Shown here piece after piece: positions 46,381 to 58,310 of a DNA stretch of 64,000 nt (position 1 is the stretch's first letter; each line of letters opens with the position of its first letter). Source of the DNA: Typha latifolia (lineage: Eukaryota > Streptophyta > Magnoliopsida > Poales > Typhaceae); the NCBI GenBank assembly GCA_019914945.1, contig CM034104.1:9970046-10034045 (forward strand), written 5' to 3'. The notes below the pieces were generated by a model that had not been told where the DNA came from, made no database searches, and saw only the letters and a list, made by a program, of their open reading frames with translations. Made by a program: the position numbers and the translations under genes.

Positions 46381-46446
46381 GGTTTGCCCTACTCTGATAC
46401 CAAATTGATGGGTTCTACAGTACCAAAAGATAGGCTTTGATACCAA
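46381..46446 (-). repeat. LTR-end/PBS junction units, three copies
   Basis: On the plus strand: ctctgataccaaattgat, ggttctacagtaccaaaagat and aggctttgataccaatgat. Each is a decayed copy of the complement of the PBS plus the LTR end. Confidence 0.68.
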
Positions 46447-47222
46447 TGATAGGCTACGGAATGATTCCTTCAAGATCTGGATTTATTACATGAAGCACTC
46501 TGTGCAACTAAGGGAAAATATTCACCAAATATTCTCCCGTAGTTAAACAATTACGAAATCTTATGGTATCGATCCATAGCTCCCTGATCTATGATTTTCG
46601 TATTTATGCCCTTCGTAGATTCAAACTAACTATGGGACGAAAATATGATATAGTGCGAGTGATGGTGGTGGTGACAAATGTAGTAGATGTTAGGGTTATG
46701 AACGATAATGAAGATGAGGGTGGATGGTAGATGTTATTTAAGTGATGAAGACAAAGGGGAAGAAGTGGTCGAGATCCCAAAAATGAGGGAGGACTTGACT
46801 GACGAGGGAGATTAGAAGTTATGAGAGACCTTGCCAACGGTAGATGTGGTAGGTTGGTGAAGAAGGAGGAGGGAGATTAGGGTAGAAAGACTAGAGAGAA
46901 GATAGGAGGCAAGAAACGAATAATCTAATAGCATAATGATTTTGGATACCATCCACACTTTTATAGAGGCTAGCCAACAAGCCAAAATACAATTCTTAAC
47001 CCTATTCTAGAAGATTCCCGCTGATCGCGTTCGAATGCACCCGATCGCATTCGAACGCACAAAAGACGTTCTCTGTCGATGTGAACGCAATGCAGGCATT
47101 CTCTATATTAGCGAACTTGATATAGACGTTCACAAATGCGTTCGAACGTGACTTACAAAATATTTATTTTTATAAAAACAAATAACTAATGCAATAAGAA
47201 AAGACCCTAACTTAGTGTATCA
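46447..47222 (-). repeat. 5' LTR of the minus-strand chromovirus
   Basis: Read on the minus strand it runs from TGATACACTAAGTTAGG (47222) to ...CGTAGCCTATCA (46447), 776 bp. Palindrome variants lie near 47026-47150. It precedes the gag at 46366, giving the element's orientation. Confidence 0.78.
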
Positions 47223-48642
47223 ATTCGTCATAGCATTGGGAGCTTGATGCACCCGACGGTTTATTGGTGGAGCACAGGCAGATACGAGTACCGACGAACT
47301 CAACACTTTAGGCTCACTTGTTAAAGCACTTCCATAGTAGTCCAACAGTGAGTCATGAGGGCATTTTGAGGACATATAAGAGGATGTCTTGTAGTTGTAC
47401 TTGGGCAGGGATGTAAGCAGAAGTGAAGTTTGTGAAGGAATGCAAAATCTGCCGACGAGTGACAGCTAAAACATTGAAACCATCGGGCTTGCTATAGCCA
47501 TTGCCAATTCCCGAGCTGGTTTAGGAGGATATTTCTATGGATTTCATAGAGTTTGCTTGCTTGAGACAAAAGGGTATTCAGTGATCTTAGTGGTGGTGGA
47601 CTAGCTGACCAAAGGAGCACACTTTTCACCCTTCAAGCATCCATTTTCAACAAAAACTATTACTAAGATCTTTGTTCGCGATGTTGCCAAATTACACGAT
47701 ATGCCATGATCCATCATTTTAGATCGTGATCATATATTTACCAACAACTTTTGGACGCATTATTTTAGATTACAAGATACTCAGTTGAACCTCAATTCGA
47801 CCTACCATCCTCAGTTCGACCTTTCATGGTATTGAGCAATACCTTTGTTGCTTTATTGGGGATCGACCAAAGACTTGGTTGAATTACTTACCATAGGAAA
47901 AATGGTCTTACAACACCGCCTACCACATTAGCACAAGGATGACCCCATTTGAGGCGGTGTGCGGGAGAGTACTAGTGGTCTTACAGACAAATGATCAGTT
48001 GACACCTTGAACAACATGGAGTTATATCTTAGTTTGATGGATCGAGATGACTTGCTTAGGCGACTTAAGGACCACTTGGTAGCAGCTCAAAGTCACATGA
48101 AATAGGTGTACGACAAGGGCCATAAAGAAAGAGAGTTTGCGGTGAGAGATTTTGTCTATGTGCAACCTTATCTGCAAGCGACATTGGGTCCTCTACAAAA
48201 TCAAAAGTTGGCACACAAATTTTTCCATTTTGCATTGAGGAGCGACTTGCGTCCTCTACAAATCAAAAGCTGGCACACAAATTTTTTGGACCATTTCGCA
48301 TTGAGGAGCGAGCCGAACTAGTGGCTTATCGACTCAAGTTGACAGCCGAGACTCGAGTACATCTGGTATTCTATGTGTTAGTTCTCCAAGCTAGAAATCG
48401 GAATAGATCTAGTTGTGGGAACCAAGCAACCCAAGCCCTTGGATAAGATATAGGATGTAGTCGAACCTGTGAGGGTCTTGGCCAAACAGAGGCGTTGACA
48501 TGGAGCTAGACTTGAGACGGAGGTGTTGATTGAGTGGTTGGGATGAGCGACTGAAGATGCTACTTGGGGGCTTGAGACGGAGATCTTAGAATGTTTCCCT
48601 CACTTCACACCTTGAGGACAAGGTGGAGGAAGAATGGTGGAG
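47223..48642 (+). pseudogene. Chromovirus 3' half: integrase and chromodomain remnant
   Basis: A plus-strand integrase starts near 47320 without any RT. The HHCC part is decayed. The core has 'DRDHIFTNNFW' (about 47725-47757) and the C-terminal region at 48106-48321 contains a duplication (about 48185-48240 repeated at 48245-48300, 'ccattt.gcattgaggagcga'). A decayed chromodomain at 48460-48610 ends before ttgaggacaaggtggagg. Many stops are present. The 5' half was lost before or during the neighbouring insertions. Confidence 0.72.
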
Positions 48643-49140
48643 TGTTAGGATTTGACTTGTGGTTCCATTTTATGTAATTTCTAGTTTTCCTTAGAAAGTA
48701 AAGTTTTGGCAAATGTGTTTGAACATTAGGAAAGGGTGTTCAAACATGACCGTTCGAATGCCTGAGTGTGTTCACAAAGACACAAAATGCTCAAACTACA
48801 TTTGCAAAGTCAGAGAATGCACAAACTGCATTTGAACGCCTACGTGTGTTCACAAATATAAAGACTGCTCAAAGCGTGTTCGGACAGCTCTCGGGGACGT
48901 TCAAACGGACTCGATAAGGGTGCGTGTATGCTATGGTCGCTTTTGGTGAAGATTAGTTTCTATCCAATTTGATAATCTAGATATAAATCAGTTAGAACTT
49001 GCGAGAAATCAAATGCAATTGGAAGCACCCTGATAGGATGAGTAGATCGAAATTTACGTATAAAATAGTGAGCGAAGATTAGGAGATAGCAAGATTGACG
49101 TGGAATACGATGTTAGGGTTATAGAAGATAATTATGGTAT
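48643..49140 (+). repeat. LTR fragment starting TGTTAGGATTTG (truncated)
   Basis: It starts directly after the purine tract of the preceding remnant, so it is that element's 3' LTR. It has TTCGAA/TTCAAA palindrome decay products (48720-48915). The U5 end is missing. Confidence 0.6.
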
Positions 49141-49154
49141 GGTGGATGGATTAG

Positions 49155-49345
49155 TATGATAAGCTCTGATACCAATTGATAGGCTTTGATACCAATTTGA
49201 TAGGCCTCTAATACTAGTTTGATAGGCTCTGATACTAATTGTTAAGCTCTGATACCAATGATAGACTTTGATACCAATTGATAGGCTCTGATACCAATTG
49301 ATAGGCTCTGATACCAATTGATAAGCTCTAATACCACTTGATAAG
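49155..49345 (-). repeat. Tandem array of LTR-end/PBS units (about 9-10 copies)
   Basis: On the plus strand the unit tgataggctctgataccaat is repeated head-to-tail with variants (tgataagctctgataccaat, tgataggctttgataccaat, tgataggcctctaatactag and others), with a period of about 18-22 bp. On the minus strand each unit reads attggtatcagagcctatca, that is the PBS followed by the LTR terminus. The array abuts the 3' end of a minus-strand LTR at about 49352. An open frame across it (49317-49132 minus) is an artefact. Confidence 0.92.
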
Positions 49346-49351
49346 ATTTGG

Positions 49352-50164
49352 AATCAAAGATAAGCTACGCAACGATTCCTTTAAGCTCTGGATGTATCAT
49401 AGGAATCAGTCTGCATGACCGTGGAAAAATATTCATCAAATATTCTCTGGTAGTTAGAAAATTACGAAGCAAATTGGGTTAGATCCATAACTTCTTGATT
49501 GACAACTTTTGTATTTATACGCTTCACGGATTCGACCTATAGAAGGGACAAAAATATGGAATAACATGGGTGATGGTGGTGGTGACGAGTGGAGTGGATG
49601 TTAGGGTTATGGATGGGTATGAAGATGAAGGTAGATTGTGGAAGTGATTAAGGGAAGTAGACGAAGGGAATGAAGTGGTCGAGATCCCAAAGAAGAGGGG
49701 TGGCTCGACAGTCGAGCGAGATTAGAAGTTAGAGAAACCTTGCCAACGGTAGAGGTGGAAGGATGGTGAAGAGGGAGGAGAGAGAAGTCTAGAGAGAAGA
49801 TAAAGGCAATAAATCAATAATTCAATTCCACAATGAAGTTGGCTGCCATCCACATATTTATAGAGGCTAGCCAATAAGTCCTAAAATAATATGAAACCCT
49901 AACAAACTAACTAAACCAGTATTCCTTATCTTCTCCGATTACCTCTCGGATTAAGCAGATCTGGAGGTTGGCGACCTTATGATATTATTTGGATATGTGT
50001 AAAATATTCTACAAATATTTTTTCAAAACTGTGCAGAGCTAGATTTAGCTAATTAAATAAAATCCTAACCTACTAAGACTCTAACTAAACCAAATAACCA
50101 AATAAGATAATTAGACTCAATCTATTGAGCCTAATCTCCTTTTGATGTGATCCGATTCGTATCA
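49352..50164 (-). repeat. Minus-strand mosaic LTR
   Basis: Read on the minus strand it begins TGATACGAATCGGATCAC at 50164. Its first part matches the non-autonomous element's LTR type ('aattagctaaatc', 'tctagatcta'-like wording) and its second part ('ctctataaatatgtggatggcagcc', then the pyrimidine-rich part) matches the main chromovirus LTR. It ends against the PBS array. Confidence 0.65.
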
Positions 50165-50452
50165 TAGTGCATGGAATTAGATAAGGGGTGAGAAGGGAGC
50201 TTTCATGTAACACTGGTTGCTAGAGGGAGGAGGGATAAGCGACAGAGGATTAACCTCGACCGTATACGAGAACTTCGGTTGGATACCAAAGGGGAGGGAG
50301 GAGGGAGAAGATGGCTCAATCCTAGAAAACAATCAATTCCAATCAATAGAGGCTACACTTCCACATATAAAGAGCTAACCAAACATCCAAAAGTCATGAA
50401 CAAATCCTATTACAACTCAACTTAACCTTAAACAAGTCCTACCATAACTTAA
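50165..50452. repeat. LTR-like debris
   Basis: Contains a purine-rich stretch and 'agctaaccaaacatccaaaagtcat' wording resembling a minus-strand LTR U3/R part. No coding signal. Confidence 0.4.
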
Positions 50453-51304
50453 TGATATACTTAGTTAGAGTCTTTTCTTATTGCATTAGTTATTTATTTT
50501 TATTAGAATAAAAATTTTGTAGGTCGCGTTCGAACATGGTTGGGGACACGCTCCAATGCCTTTGCGAACACTTGCAATAGTTTCGCAAAAATAGAGAACG
50601 CAAAATGCACATTTGAACGTGGTCAGGCGTGTTCGAGCGTTCACATTTGAATGTTTGCATCAAGTTCGCATCAACAGAGAATGCCTTTTGTGTGTTCGAA
50701 CGCGATCGGGCGTGTTCGAACGCAATCGACGGGAGTCTACTAGAATTAGGGTTAATAATTGTTATTTTGGCTTATTTACTAGCCTCTATAAAGGTGTGGA
50801 TAGCAGCCAAAATTATTATTTTACTATATTATTAGTTTCTTGCCTCTCTATCTTCTCTCTATCTTCTCTACCCTAATCTCGCTCCTCCCTCTTCACGAAC
50901 CTACCACCTCTAGCGTTGGCAAGGCCTCCCTTAACTTCTAATCTCCCTCGTCTATCGAGTCCTATCTCTTCCTTCGGATCTCGACTACTTCTTCCCCTTC
51001 GTCTTTATCCCTTAAACCTCATCACAATCCACCATCATCTCCATTATCATCCATAACCCTAACATCCACTCCACCCATCATTGCCACCTCATCCGCACTA
51101 AATAATATTTTTGTCTCAGTTGTAGTTTGAATCTATAAAGGGCATAAATACAAAAAATGTAGATAAGGGAATTATGGATCGATATCACTTAGTTTCGTAA
51201 TTTTCTAACTACAAGAGAATATCTGGTATATATTTTTTCTCAGTTGCAGGGACTACTTCTTACAATAAATTTAGATCTTGAAGGAATCGTTCTGTAGCTT
51301 ATCA
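50453..51304 (+). repeat. 5' LTR of the third plus-strand chromovirus
   Basis: Begins TGATATACTTAGTTAGAG and ends GTAGCTTATCA, 852 bp, with inverted ends TGATA/TATCA. The PBS tggtatcagagc is at 51308-51319. It has palindrome-rich U3 (50525-50740), a conserved 'ctctataaaggtgtggatagcagcc' block near 50790 and a long pyrimidine-rich U5. This copy gives the clearest LTR/PBS boundary for the lineage. Confidence 0.86.
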
Positions 51305-51339
51305 ATTTGGTATCAGAGCCCAGCGAATCTCGGACCTCC

Positions 51340-53808
51340 CTTAATGGTTGAAATAAGGAAGATGACATCAAGAAGGAGATTAATGGAGAACACACTGACA
51401 AGGGAAGACTCAATCCACGATAACCCTAACCGTGAGGTCGATTCCTTTGGAGCGACCACGGCAGTACCAAGTCAACCAACGTCTATAGGTGTGAACATGG
51501 GCTTGGCGGATGAACTTAAGGGCATGTTCCAACATTGTTGCATAGGGTTGATACAATGCAGAATGATCATAATGCTTTAAAAGAATATGTCACAAACCGA
51601 TCGGCTTCGTCATCTCCTCAACGAAGATCGGTGCCTCAAGAAGGACTAGCGGTAGGACCGCACCGAACCGATACCCCCACAAGTCCAAGTGCGACATGTT
51701 AATGTCATTGATCATCTTCTATCTATTCTTACATATCATCCCCAACCTCCGATAGACAACCCAAGACCGACGGTTGAAGAACCCGAGAGGCATGTGGCAC
51801 CGGTGCGCTTCGTCGATGAAGAGGATTGGCACTTAGAGGATGATGCTGATCCCTTTAGAGATGGTGATGGATGTGCTTGAGGATTTAGAGAAAGAGATCA
51901 ATATGCACAAAGGTTCAGACCGGAACCAAGTATCTTTCGTGAACCTGATAATGCTATTTGAGGGAGAACCGCATGCCTGGACTTCCCAAAATTCCAAGGC
52001 GGTGTGATACACTTAGTTAGGATTTTATCTAATTAGCTAAATCCAGCTCTGCGCAGTTTTGATAAAATATTTAAAGAATGTTCGACACTCATCCAAATAA
52101 TATCAAACTGGTTGGATAAGGTCAACAACCTCTAGATCTACAACTTTGATATTCATAACTTCTCCAGACTCAGAATATATCTATGACAAAATGAAAGATT
52201 AATCTAAAAGGTATTCGGAGAAGATAAGGAATATTGGTTTAGTTGGTTTGTTAGGGTTTCATATTGTTTTAGGACTTGTTGGCTAGCCTCTATAAATATG
52301 TAGATGGCACCCAACTTTATATTGCTATTGGATTCTTAATTTCTTGCCTCCTATCTTCTCTCTAGACTCCTCCCTCCTCCCTCTTCACCATCCTTCCACC
52401 TCTGCCGTTGGCAAGGTTTCTCCTCACTTCTAATCTCCCTCGATTGTCCCTTCGTCTACTTCCCTTAATCACTTCCATAATCCACCCTCATCTCCATACC
52501 CATCCATAACCCTAACATCTACTACACCCATCACTACCACCATCACCCACATTATTCCATATTTTTGTCCATGCTACAGTTCGAATCTGTGAAGGGCGTA
52601 AATACGAAAGTTGTAGATTAGGAAGATACAGATCCAACTCAATTAGTTTCGTAATTTTCTAACTAACAGAGAATATCAGACAAACATTGTCCCACGGTTG
52701 CGCGGACTGCTTCCTGCAATAAATTCAAATCTTAAGGAATTGTTCCGTAGCTGATCTTTTGGTTCTAGATCCCATCAAATTGGTATCAGAGCCAATCAAT
52801 TGGTATCAGAGCTTAACAATTTGGTATTAGAGCCCATCACAGTGATCCGACAGATTAGATGTTTCAAGTAGAATAATACTTTAATTGTCAAGAGATAGTA
52901 GAGGATGCAAAGGTCCTGATGACAATCTTTCACCTCCAAGGAATGGCATTGCATTGGTATCGATCGGTTATTAATGGTAGAGGATTTACTAGTTGGGCTG
53001 ACTTTTGTAGGAGGATTACTCGTAGATTTGGGACAGTGGCATATGAAGATTTTCCTGGCACATTAAGTATGATGGTTCAGAGGACGACCGTATTGGAGTA
53101 CTAAGAAAAATTTGAAAGTTAGTAGTCGTTGTGAGCCACTTTGGCCCGAACCGATATTGATGAGTACATTTATTTCGGGGCTGCGGGAGGAGATCCAGTG
53201 TATATTCGTGTTCTTTGTTCTACCACTCTTGAGGAGGCCTTTGAGAAGGCCGTGAGGATGGAGTAAAAGCACAAGACTCTCAAGATGGCAGCAAAAATGA
53301 GTTAGGGCAACCGAGATGGCTAGTTTGCGCCTAGAATGCTGACTGGAAATTTTGCGGGTTCAAAGACAGCGGCTGCTAGTACTAGACCATGACCACCTTT
53401 GAGACCTTCCTCTGATGTTACAGGAGGCACAAGACCCCCGTTCAAACTCTCACATCTGCCTAGGTGGAGGCGCGAAGAGCGAAGGGTCTTCGCTTTCGAT
53501 GTGATGAATGTTTCACCCTCGGTCATCAGTGTTCCAAACCGATCGGGAGTGTGATGCTCATCGATGGTCTCGACGGGGACGATGAGGTTGTTGATAATGA
53601 AGAGTGTTTAGAGGAGGTCCATGAGGATATCGTGAAGTAGGGCGTAGAGAAAGATATTCAAGCCGAAATATCGATGCATGCATATTCAGTTACTTCCGAG
53701 CCAAGGACATTACAAAGTATTGTGTGCACATCCTCATTAATTTAGGGAGTACACACAACTTGCTAGATAAGAGATTAGTGAGGAAGTTAGGCTTGGATAC
53801 TGAATATT
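51340..53808 (+). pseudogene. Chromovirus gag and protease start, interrupted twice
   Basis: Gag begins near 51343 ('MVEIRKMTSRRR'), runs with frameshifts to 52004, is interrupted by a solo LTR (52005-52839) and resumes at 52845 ('ALHWYRS' about 52945, 'TLEEAFEKAVRME' about 53223-53262). The zinc-knuckle region lies around 53485-53540 and the protease starts at about 53735 ('STHNLLD'-like). The protease is cut at 53808 by the Athila/Tat-type element, so RT, integrase and the 3' LTR, if they still exist, lie beyond that insertion. Confidence 0.8.
52005..52839 (+). repeat. Solo LTR inserted in gag, near-perfect target duplication
   Basis: An 835-bp LTR (TGATACACTTAG...GCCCATCA) is flanked by cggtg (52000-52004) and cagtg (52840-52844), four of five identical. 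Excising it restores the gag wording 'GG-D-TD'. Its 3' end carries three decayed PBS-like units (52770-52835, tggtatcagagcc, tggtatcagagct, tggtattagagcc), so the tandem PBS is inside the excised/retained LTR unit itself. Its 5' half is of the non-autonomous-element type. Confidence 0.85.
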
Positions 53809-55280
53809 GTGACAAATTAAGTAACACTCGCAAGTGCACGAATCTATGGAGTAGATCGGCAAGCAAGGTATCGATCCCTCGAGGACTTGTTTGAAAACTT
53901 GAAGTGTTTGAAAATCTTAAAAATAATTTTAGTCTAGCTGAAAATGGGTTTAGGAGATTTATGGAGAAAGAAAACCTTCTTAAAAATTTATTTTAATTAA
54001 GTATAAGAAATAATGTTTTGGAATCCACTTGTAGATAACACATTTCAATTAGATAACATAAATCTCTTCTTTTTCTACGATTCACCAAGAAATCAATTAC
54101 CAGTGGATCGGAAGATTATCTTTGAATGAACATTTCAATTTTCATAAAAATTACGTTCTTCCTTCATTTTTAGAAAATATGGAGTAAGAATTTTAAATCA
54201 TTAGATGTATCATTTTTAAGAAAAACAATTAATATCTAAATTCTAAACAAGAAATTTAAAATAGAAGAAAGAAGAATCTATTTAGCAATTAAGAACACAT
54301 AAGAGATTTAGAATAAAAGAAATATATTCTCAACAAGCTTCATCCTCAGCCAAAAGAAAATTTGAAATTCATTTTAGTAGTTAATAACACAACTTGAATA
54401 AAAATAAACATGAGATTTAGCACTAGAGAGTTGCAGAATACTTCTTTCAAAAATAAAATCCAAATCCAAAAACAAGAGCTTAGGCTAAAAGAAAATTAGA
54501 ATATGAACTTTGCTGACTTACAAAAATTGAAATTTCTTCAAACGTGCTCTATTATTGCCAATTGAATTGAAACAATTACAAATTTGAATGCAGAATTTTA
54601 AACTACAACTCCTCAAAAGAAAAACTTAATAGAAAATACACAAGAAAAGATATTTCTCTCTAGCTCTCAACCCCTCTATTTATAGACTTCTTAGAGCATG
54701 AAAATCTGCTGTAAATCGGCTGAAAATCTGCTGTGATAATGTTTGAAATCTGCTAAATATGTATATAAAATTTGGTGAAAATCTGCATGAAATATGTTAG
54801 AAATCTACAGCATTAGGTGGGTAATTTGCTTAGCTAGAATTGCTGCTCAAATAGATATTTTAAATTTATTTATTGCTGCAATTATTACTGAAATTTTGCC
54901 TGAATTAGAGATGAAAATTTGTTGCATTAGGTAATGATTTCTTGCTAAAATTCTATAACTTGGTAGAGATTTGATTGCTGAAAATCTGTTGCTTGATAAA
55001 AAAAGAAGGAATTTTGACTCATTCTGATTTAGATAACGAAGAAAGTGATTAGTGGATCATGGTTTGACTTAAGCATGACTTGAAAGATGAGAGGTAGATT
55101 TAGTTGGTTAGTAGTGGCTAAGCCTAATTCTGGTTTGAGCTCAAATTAGACCATTTTAATGATTAAATGAGATTCAATTGATCAAAGGTCTACATATAAC
55201 TAAATACATTAATTAGTTAAAATAAAATATTAACATTTAATAATTTAGGCATAACAAATATTAAAATAATGAATTTAACA
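53809..55280 (-). repeat. 3' LTR of an Athila/Tat-type Ty3 element
   Basis: On the plus strand the outer end is TGTGACAAATTAAG, with the tract aacactcgcaagtgcacg just inside, wording typical of this class. On the minus strand the LTR begins near TGTTAAATTCATT (55280) directly after the purine tract TTTGGGGGTAT. It is AT-rich, about 1.47 kb and has no coding. The inner boundary is inferred from the PPT. Confidence 0.7.
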
Positions 55281-56800
55281 AATACCCCCAAACTAAGATT
55301 TTTGCCAGTCCTCGAGCAAAACAGAAGAACGAAGAATTTGGAAAGAAAAAAAATTAAAAATATATATATTCTAACTCACTTTCGCAGGCATCGCGATTAG
55401 ATTTAGCATTTGCAACAAGCCTTTTAACCCCTAGCTTCCACTAGTGGACGAGTTGTGTCTCATGAGGGTTTGTAGTGAATTTACCCGCAAAATTTATTAA
55501 GTCAATTAAACAAAATAAAAGAAAGAAAATCACCTAAAATTTTGCTCCTTATTGATTATGTAACAATATTTAGCAAAATCAACTTAGGAATACTAACAAT
55601 TACATCCACTCAAATCAGCAAATCTCAAACTTTACAGCTACCCTAAAGACCTCATACTAAGAATATACACAGGTAAATACTAGTAAATTTTCACAAAGCG
55701 GACATAGCTAGAATCAATCAATCTCAAAAATGTAGGCAAAGTATCCAATTATCTTCTCATTTAGCATTAATATATGTTCTAACTTTTTTGAAACTATTCG
55801 TTCTCCCAAAGTCATAATAGAAAAGCATGCTGCAATTAAACACAAAGAGATAATTCTAGATCTGAATCACACTGGAACACCAGGGTATATATGTATAATA
55901 TGTTTTATTTCAATCTTAATTTTCTCATTAACTTAACTTGGAATTTCATAGTTGAGCAATGCTAGTGTTATCTTGCTTTCTAGATGGTCCTTGTAGCGAG
56001 GATTCTACTACTGGATTAGCCATTCGATGACAAGGCACCCCTCGAGCATCACACCTCAAACCAAAAAGGCGGTATACAACTAACAACCATGAATTAGAGA
56101 TGGTAATTCTGCCTTTTGATGCGAACACTTCCCGAGTGGTTACGCGAAGGCCCGGTTACTCAGTAGAGAGACTATTGCTCTAACATCAATTATACCTTTT
56201 TGCATTTCAATCAACTTGATATATTTATCAGTAGCATATTATACATTCAATCTACATGTGATCTAAAAATTTCTCTTGAATAATTAGCATGAAACTCTAT
56301 GATAATAGATCGAGAATTACTAAGAATACCAGATATTTTATACTGATCCTCGCATTTATTTCAAAAATATAATGGTAACAAGACTACATTATGAGGATTG
56401 CATCACTAAAACACATGTCCCATTAGTTTTTTTAAATAAGTGTATAAAATATAATGAAGAAAATAGGATTTCTGCTTCGCTTAATCAAAATCACATAAAA
56501 AATAGCGAAAAACAAAACATAACTATAAGTAACTGAAAAGAAAAGACCTAAAAGAAAATTGAAATTTCACCCCCCCGCCCCCCAAATCTAAAGCACAAAG
56601 AAATTGGTAGAATTTACCTTAAGAAGGATAATTTATACTACAAGCTTCCTTCTATCAAATGCTACACATATAATAATAAAAATAAAAAGTCAAATAACAA
56701 TGTACAAAAATAATCTCTAGCAGATATAGAGATCACCCTTGATAATTATGATCTTCTAGAAGTGCTTCTTCCACTTCTCGATTGCGCAAGCCCCCCCCAC
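55281..56800 (-). mobile_element. Post-integrase non-coding region of the Athila/Tat-type element
   Basis: Contains the PPT-proximal tract (cccccaaactaag at 55285-55297, followed by 'gccagtcctcgagcaaaa'), a second C-run (56571-56584) that on the minus strand resembles another polypurine tract, and AT-rich filler. The open frame 56128-55946 (minus, 60 codons) is unsupported. No envelope-like gene is recognisable. Confidence 0.6.
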
Positions 56801-56859
56801 CTATAAAGAAGGTGTCCGAGCGAAACGGCTTAAATAGCTACCGTTTGAAAGAAAGCAAC

Positions 56860-56880
56860 GTGCGACTTGAAGGACATGAT
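56860..56880 (+). other. Group II intron 5'-end-like sequence
   Basis: gtgcgacttgaaggacatga resembles the GUGCGAC-type 5' consensus of organellar group II introns. The host exon upstream was not identified, and the intron's catalytic domain V was not located by eye, so this is suggestive only. Confidence 0.4.
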
Positions 56881-58162
56881 CAATTGTGGATTTTTTACCA
56901 TCTTGCTTTCTTTACAACTTGGTTTTAGCTTGCTGCTTGCTTGCATTGAAGCTAAAGTCTCGCTACCTGTGCTTTCAATGGCAGTGGATAGGGCCTTGGT
57001 CATATTGGGCTAGCTTGAATTCCCGGCTCCCTTGTCCCGGGGTAGAATAAAAGTGCGCTATAGTATCGCGGTCTAGTCTACTTAGATGAGATCGTAGTCA
57101 AGTAAATAGTAAGACCCTTTAAGAACATCTTTGTCATAGGCCAAGACCGATTGAATAAAAAAAACCACTGTTTCATTTCAAATACTTCTTCTTATTGAAG
57201 AGAAGGAAGGAGAAAAACCTTATTTCTCATTCACAAATCCATCCTTGTGCCCTTTGCGTTTGCAAAAGTGAAAAACTTTTTCTTTGAGGTTGTACGAGAA
57301 AGAAAAGCTGTATTTTCATATACAGATGGAGCAAGTTTAGAGGCAGACTGCTGACGCGAAGGGGCCATCTACTTAGCCAGACTTGAATTGAGCCTAGTGG
57401 ATACATATGCACTTAGAGTCACTATAACATGAGCTCCAACCAGGCGAAAGAGGAGTTCGATTCGCTTTCTGTGGTAAAGCCAGAATCAGCCCTAGGCAAT
57501 CAGTGATTTAATTCTCTTCAATAACATTGGTGCTATCGTCGTTGGATAGAGAAGAACAGGATCAGGGCTTCATAAGGGATCCTCTTGCAAGTCTTTTCGT
57601 GTGCATGTCTGCTTTCTATGGACAACTTCAAATCTGCGTTTTCGAGAGGGATGATCAACTCCGCAAATATCAATCGAAACTTGAACCCGAGTATAGGTAT
57701 GCCAAATCCGGACTAAGAGTCGTATCCGTGGTCGGTGGCTGTTCGACAGTAGAATCGAGAGCAGAAGTGTCCTGTGGTACGCCCTTGGCTGGCTGGGGCT
57801 GTAACTTCACTCCTAAAAGCTCCAAAACGGAGTGGGCTTGTCCATTTGGTTGATAGGAATGTCTCGCTTTTCACCCGCACGCCTGGAAGCTTTAAAATGC
57901 ATTTCTTTTCAACTTCCAAATGGGTTTTCAAGCCCCTTGAAGAAAGAGGAGGACGGGGGGGAAGGACCACATATCCCGTGGTAGACTGACACTCATAACG
58001 GTCTCCTGCCTTTAGACTAGTAGGGGCAGTGAAATTGTCTCGTATGCGTTTTAGAGAGGTTGTCGAAAAAAGACGATCTATAGGGAGCAGCAGATCAAAC
58101 AAGAACTTGATGAGAAAAAAAAAAGAAAGAGAAAATTGATCCAAATCCTTCTTGTAGTACAT

Positions 58163-58310
58163 AGCGATTACAAGTTTGTAGCTTCAACACCCGAAGGTAG
58201 CCGCACAAGACATTGTGGGGCTGACTCCTTAATTATTTTAGCATAAGTTCCTGCGGCTCGAGCCAGCTTTGCGCCTTGACCTGGATGACCGATAGCTTAT
58301 TGTTGTTCCA
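58163..58310 (-). pseudogene. rpl2: Fragment of mitochondrial ribosomal protein L2
   Basis: The minus strand encodes 'HPGQGAKLARAAGTYAKII' and 'QCLVRLPSGVE', which match the plant mitochondrial (not plastid) L2 protein: the plastid version has different wording in this block. The match ends abruptly at about 58165, before the following conserved part, and the upstream side is frameshifted against the retroelement. In the nucleus this is a dead transferred copy. L2 normally helps form the peptidyl-transferase centre of the mitoribosome. Confidence 0.85.

Noticed and set aside
49155..49345. CRISPR-like array
   Set aside because: Units of about 20 bp are contiguous with no unique spacers and clearly derive from LTR/PBS sequence in a plant nuclear genome.
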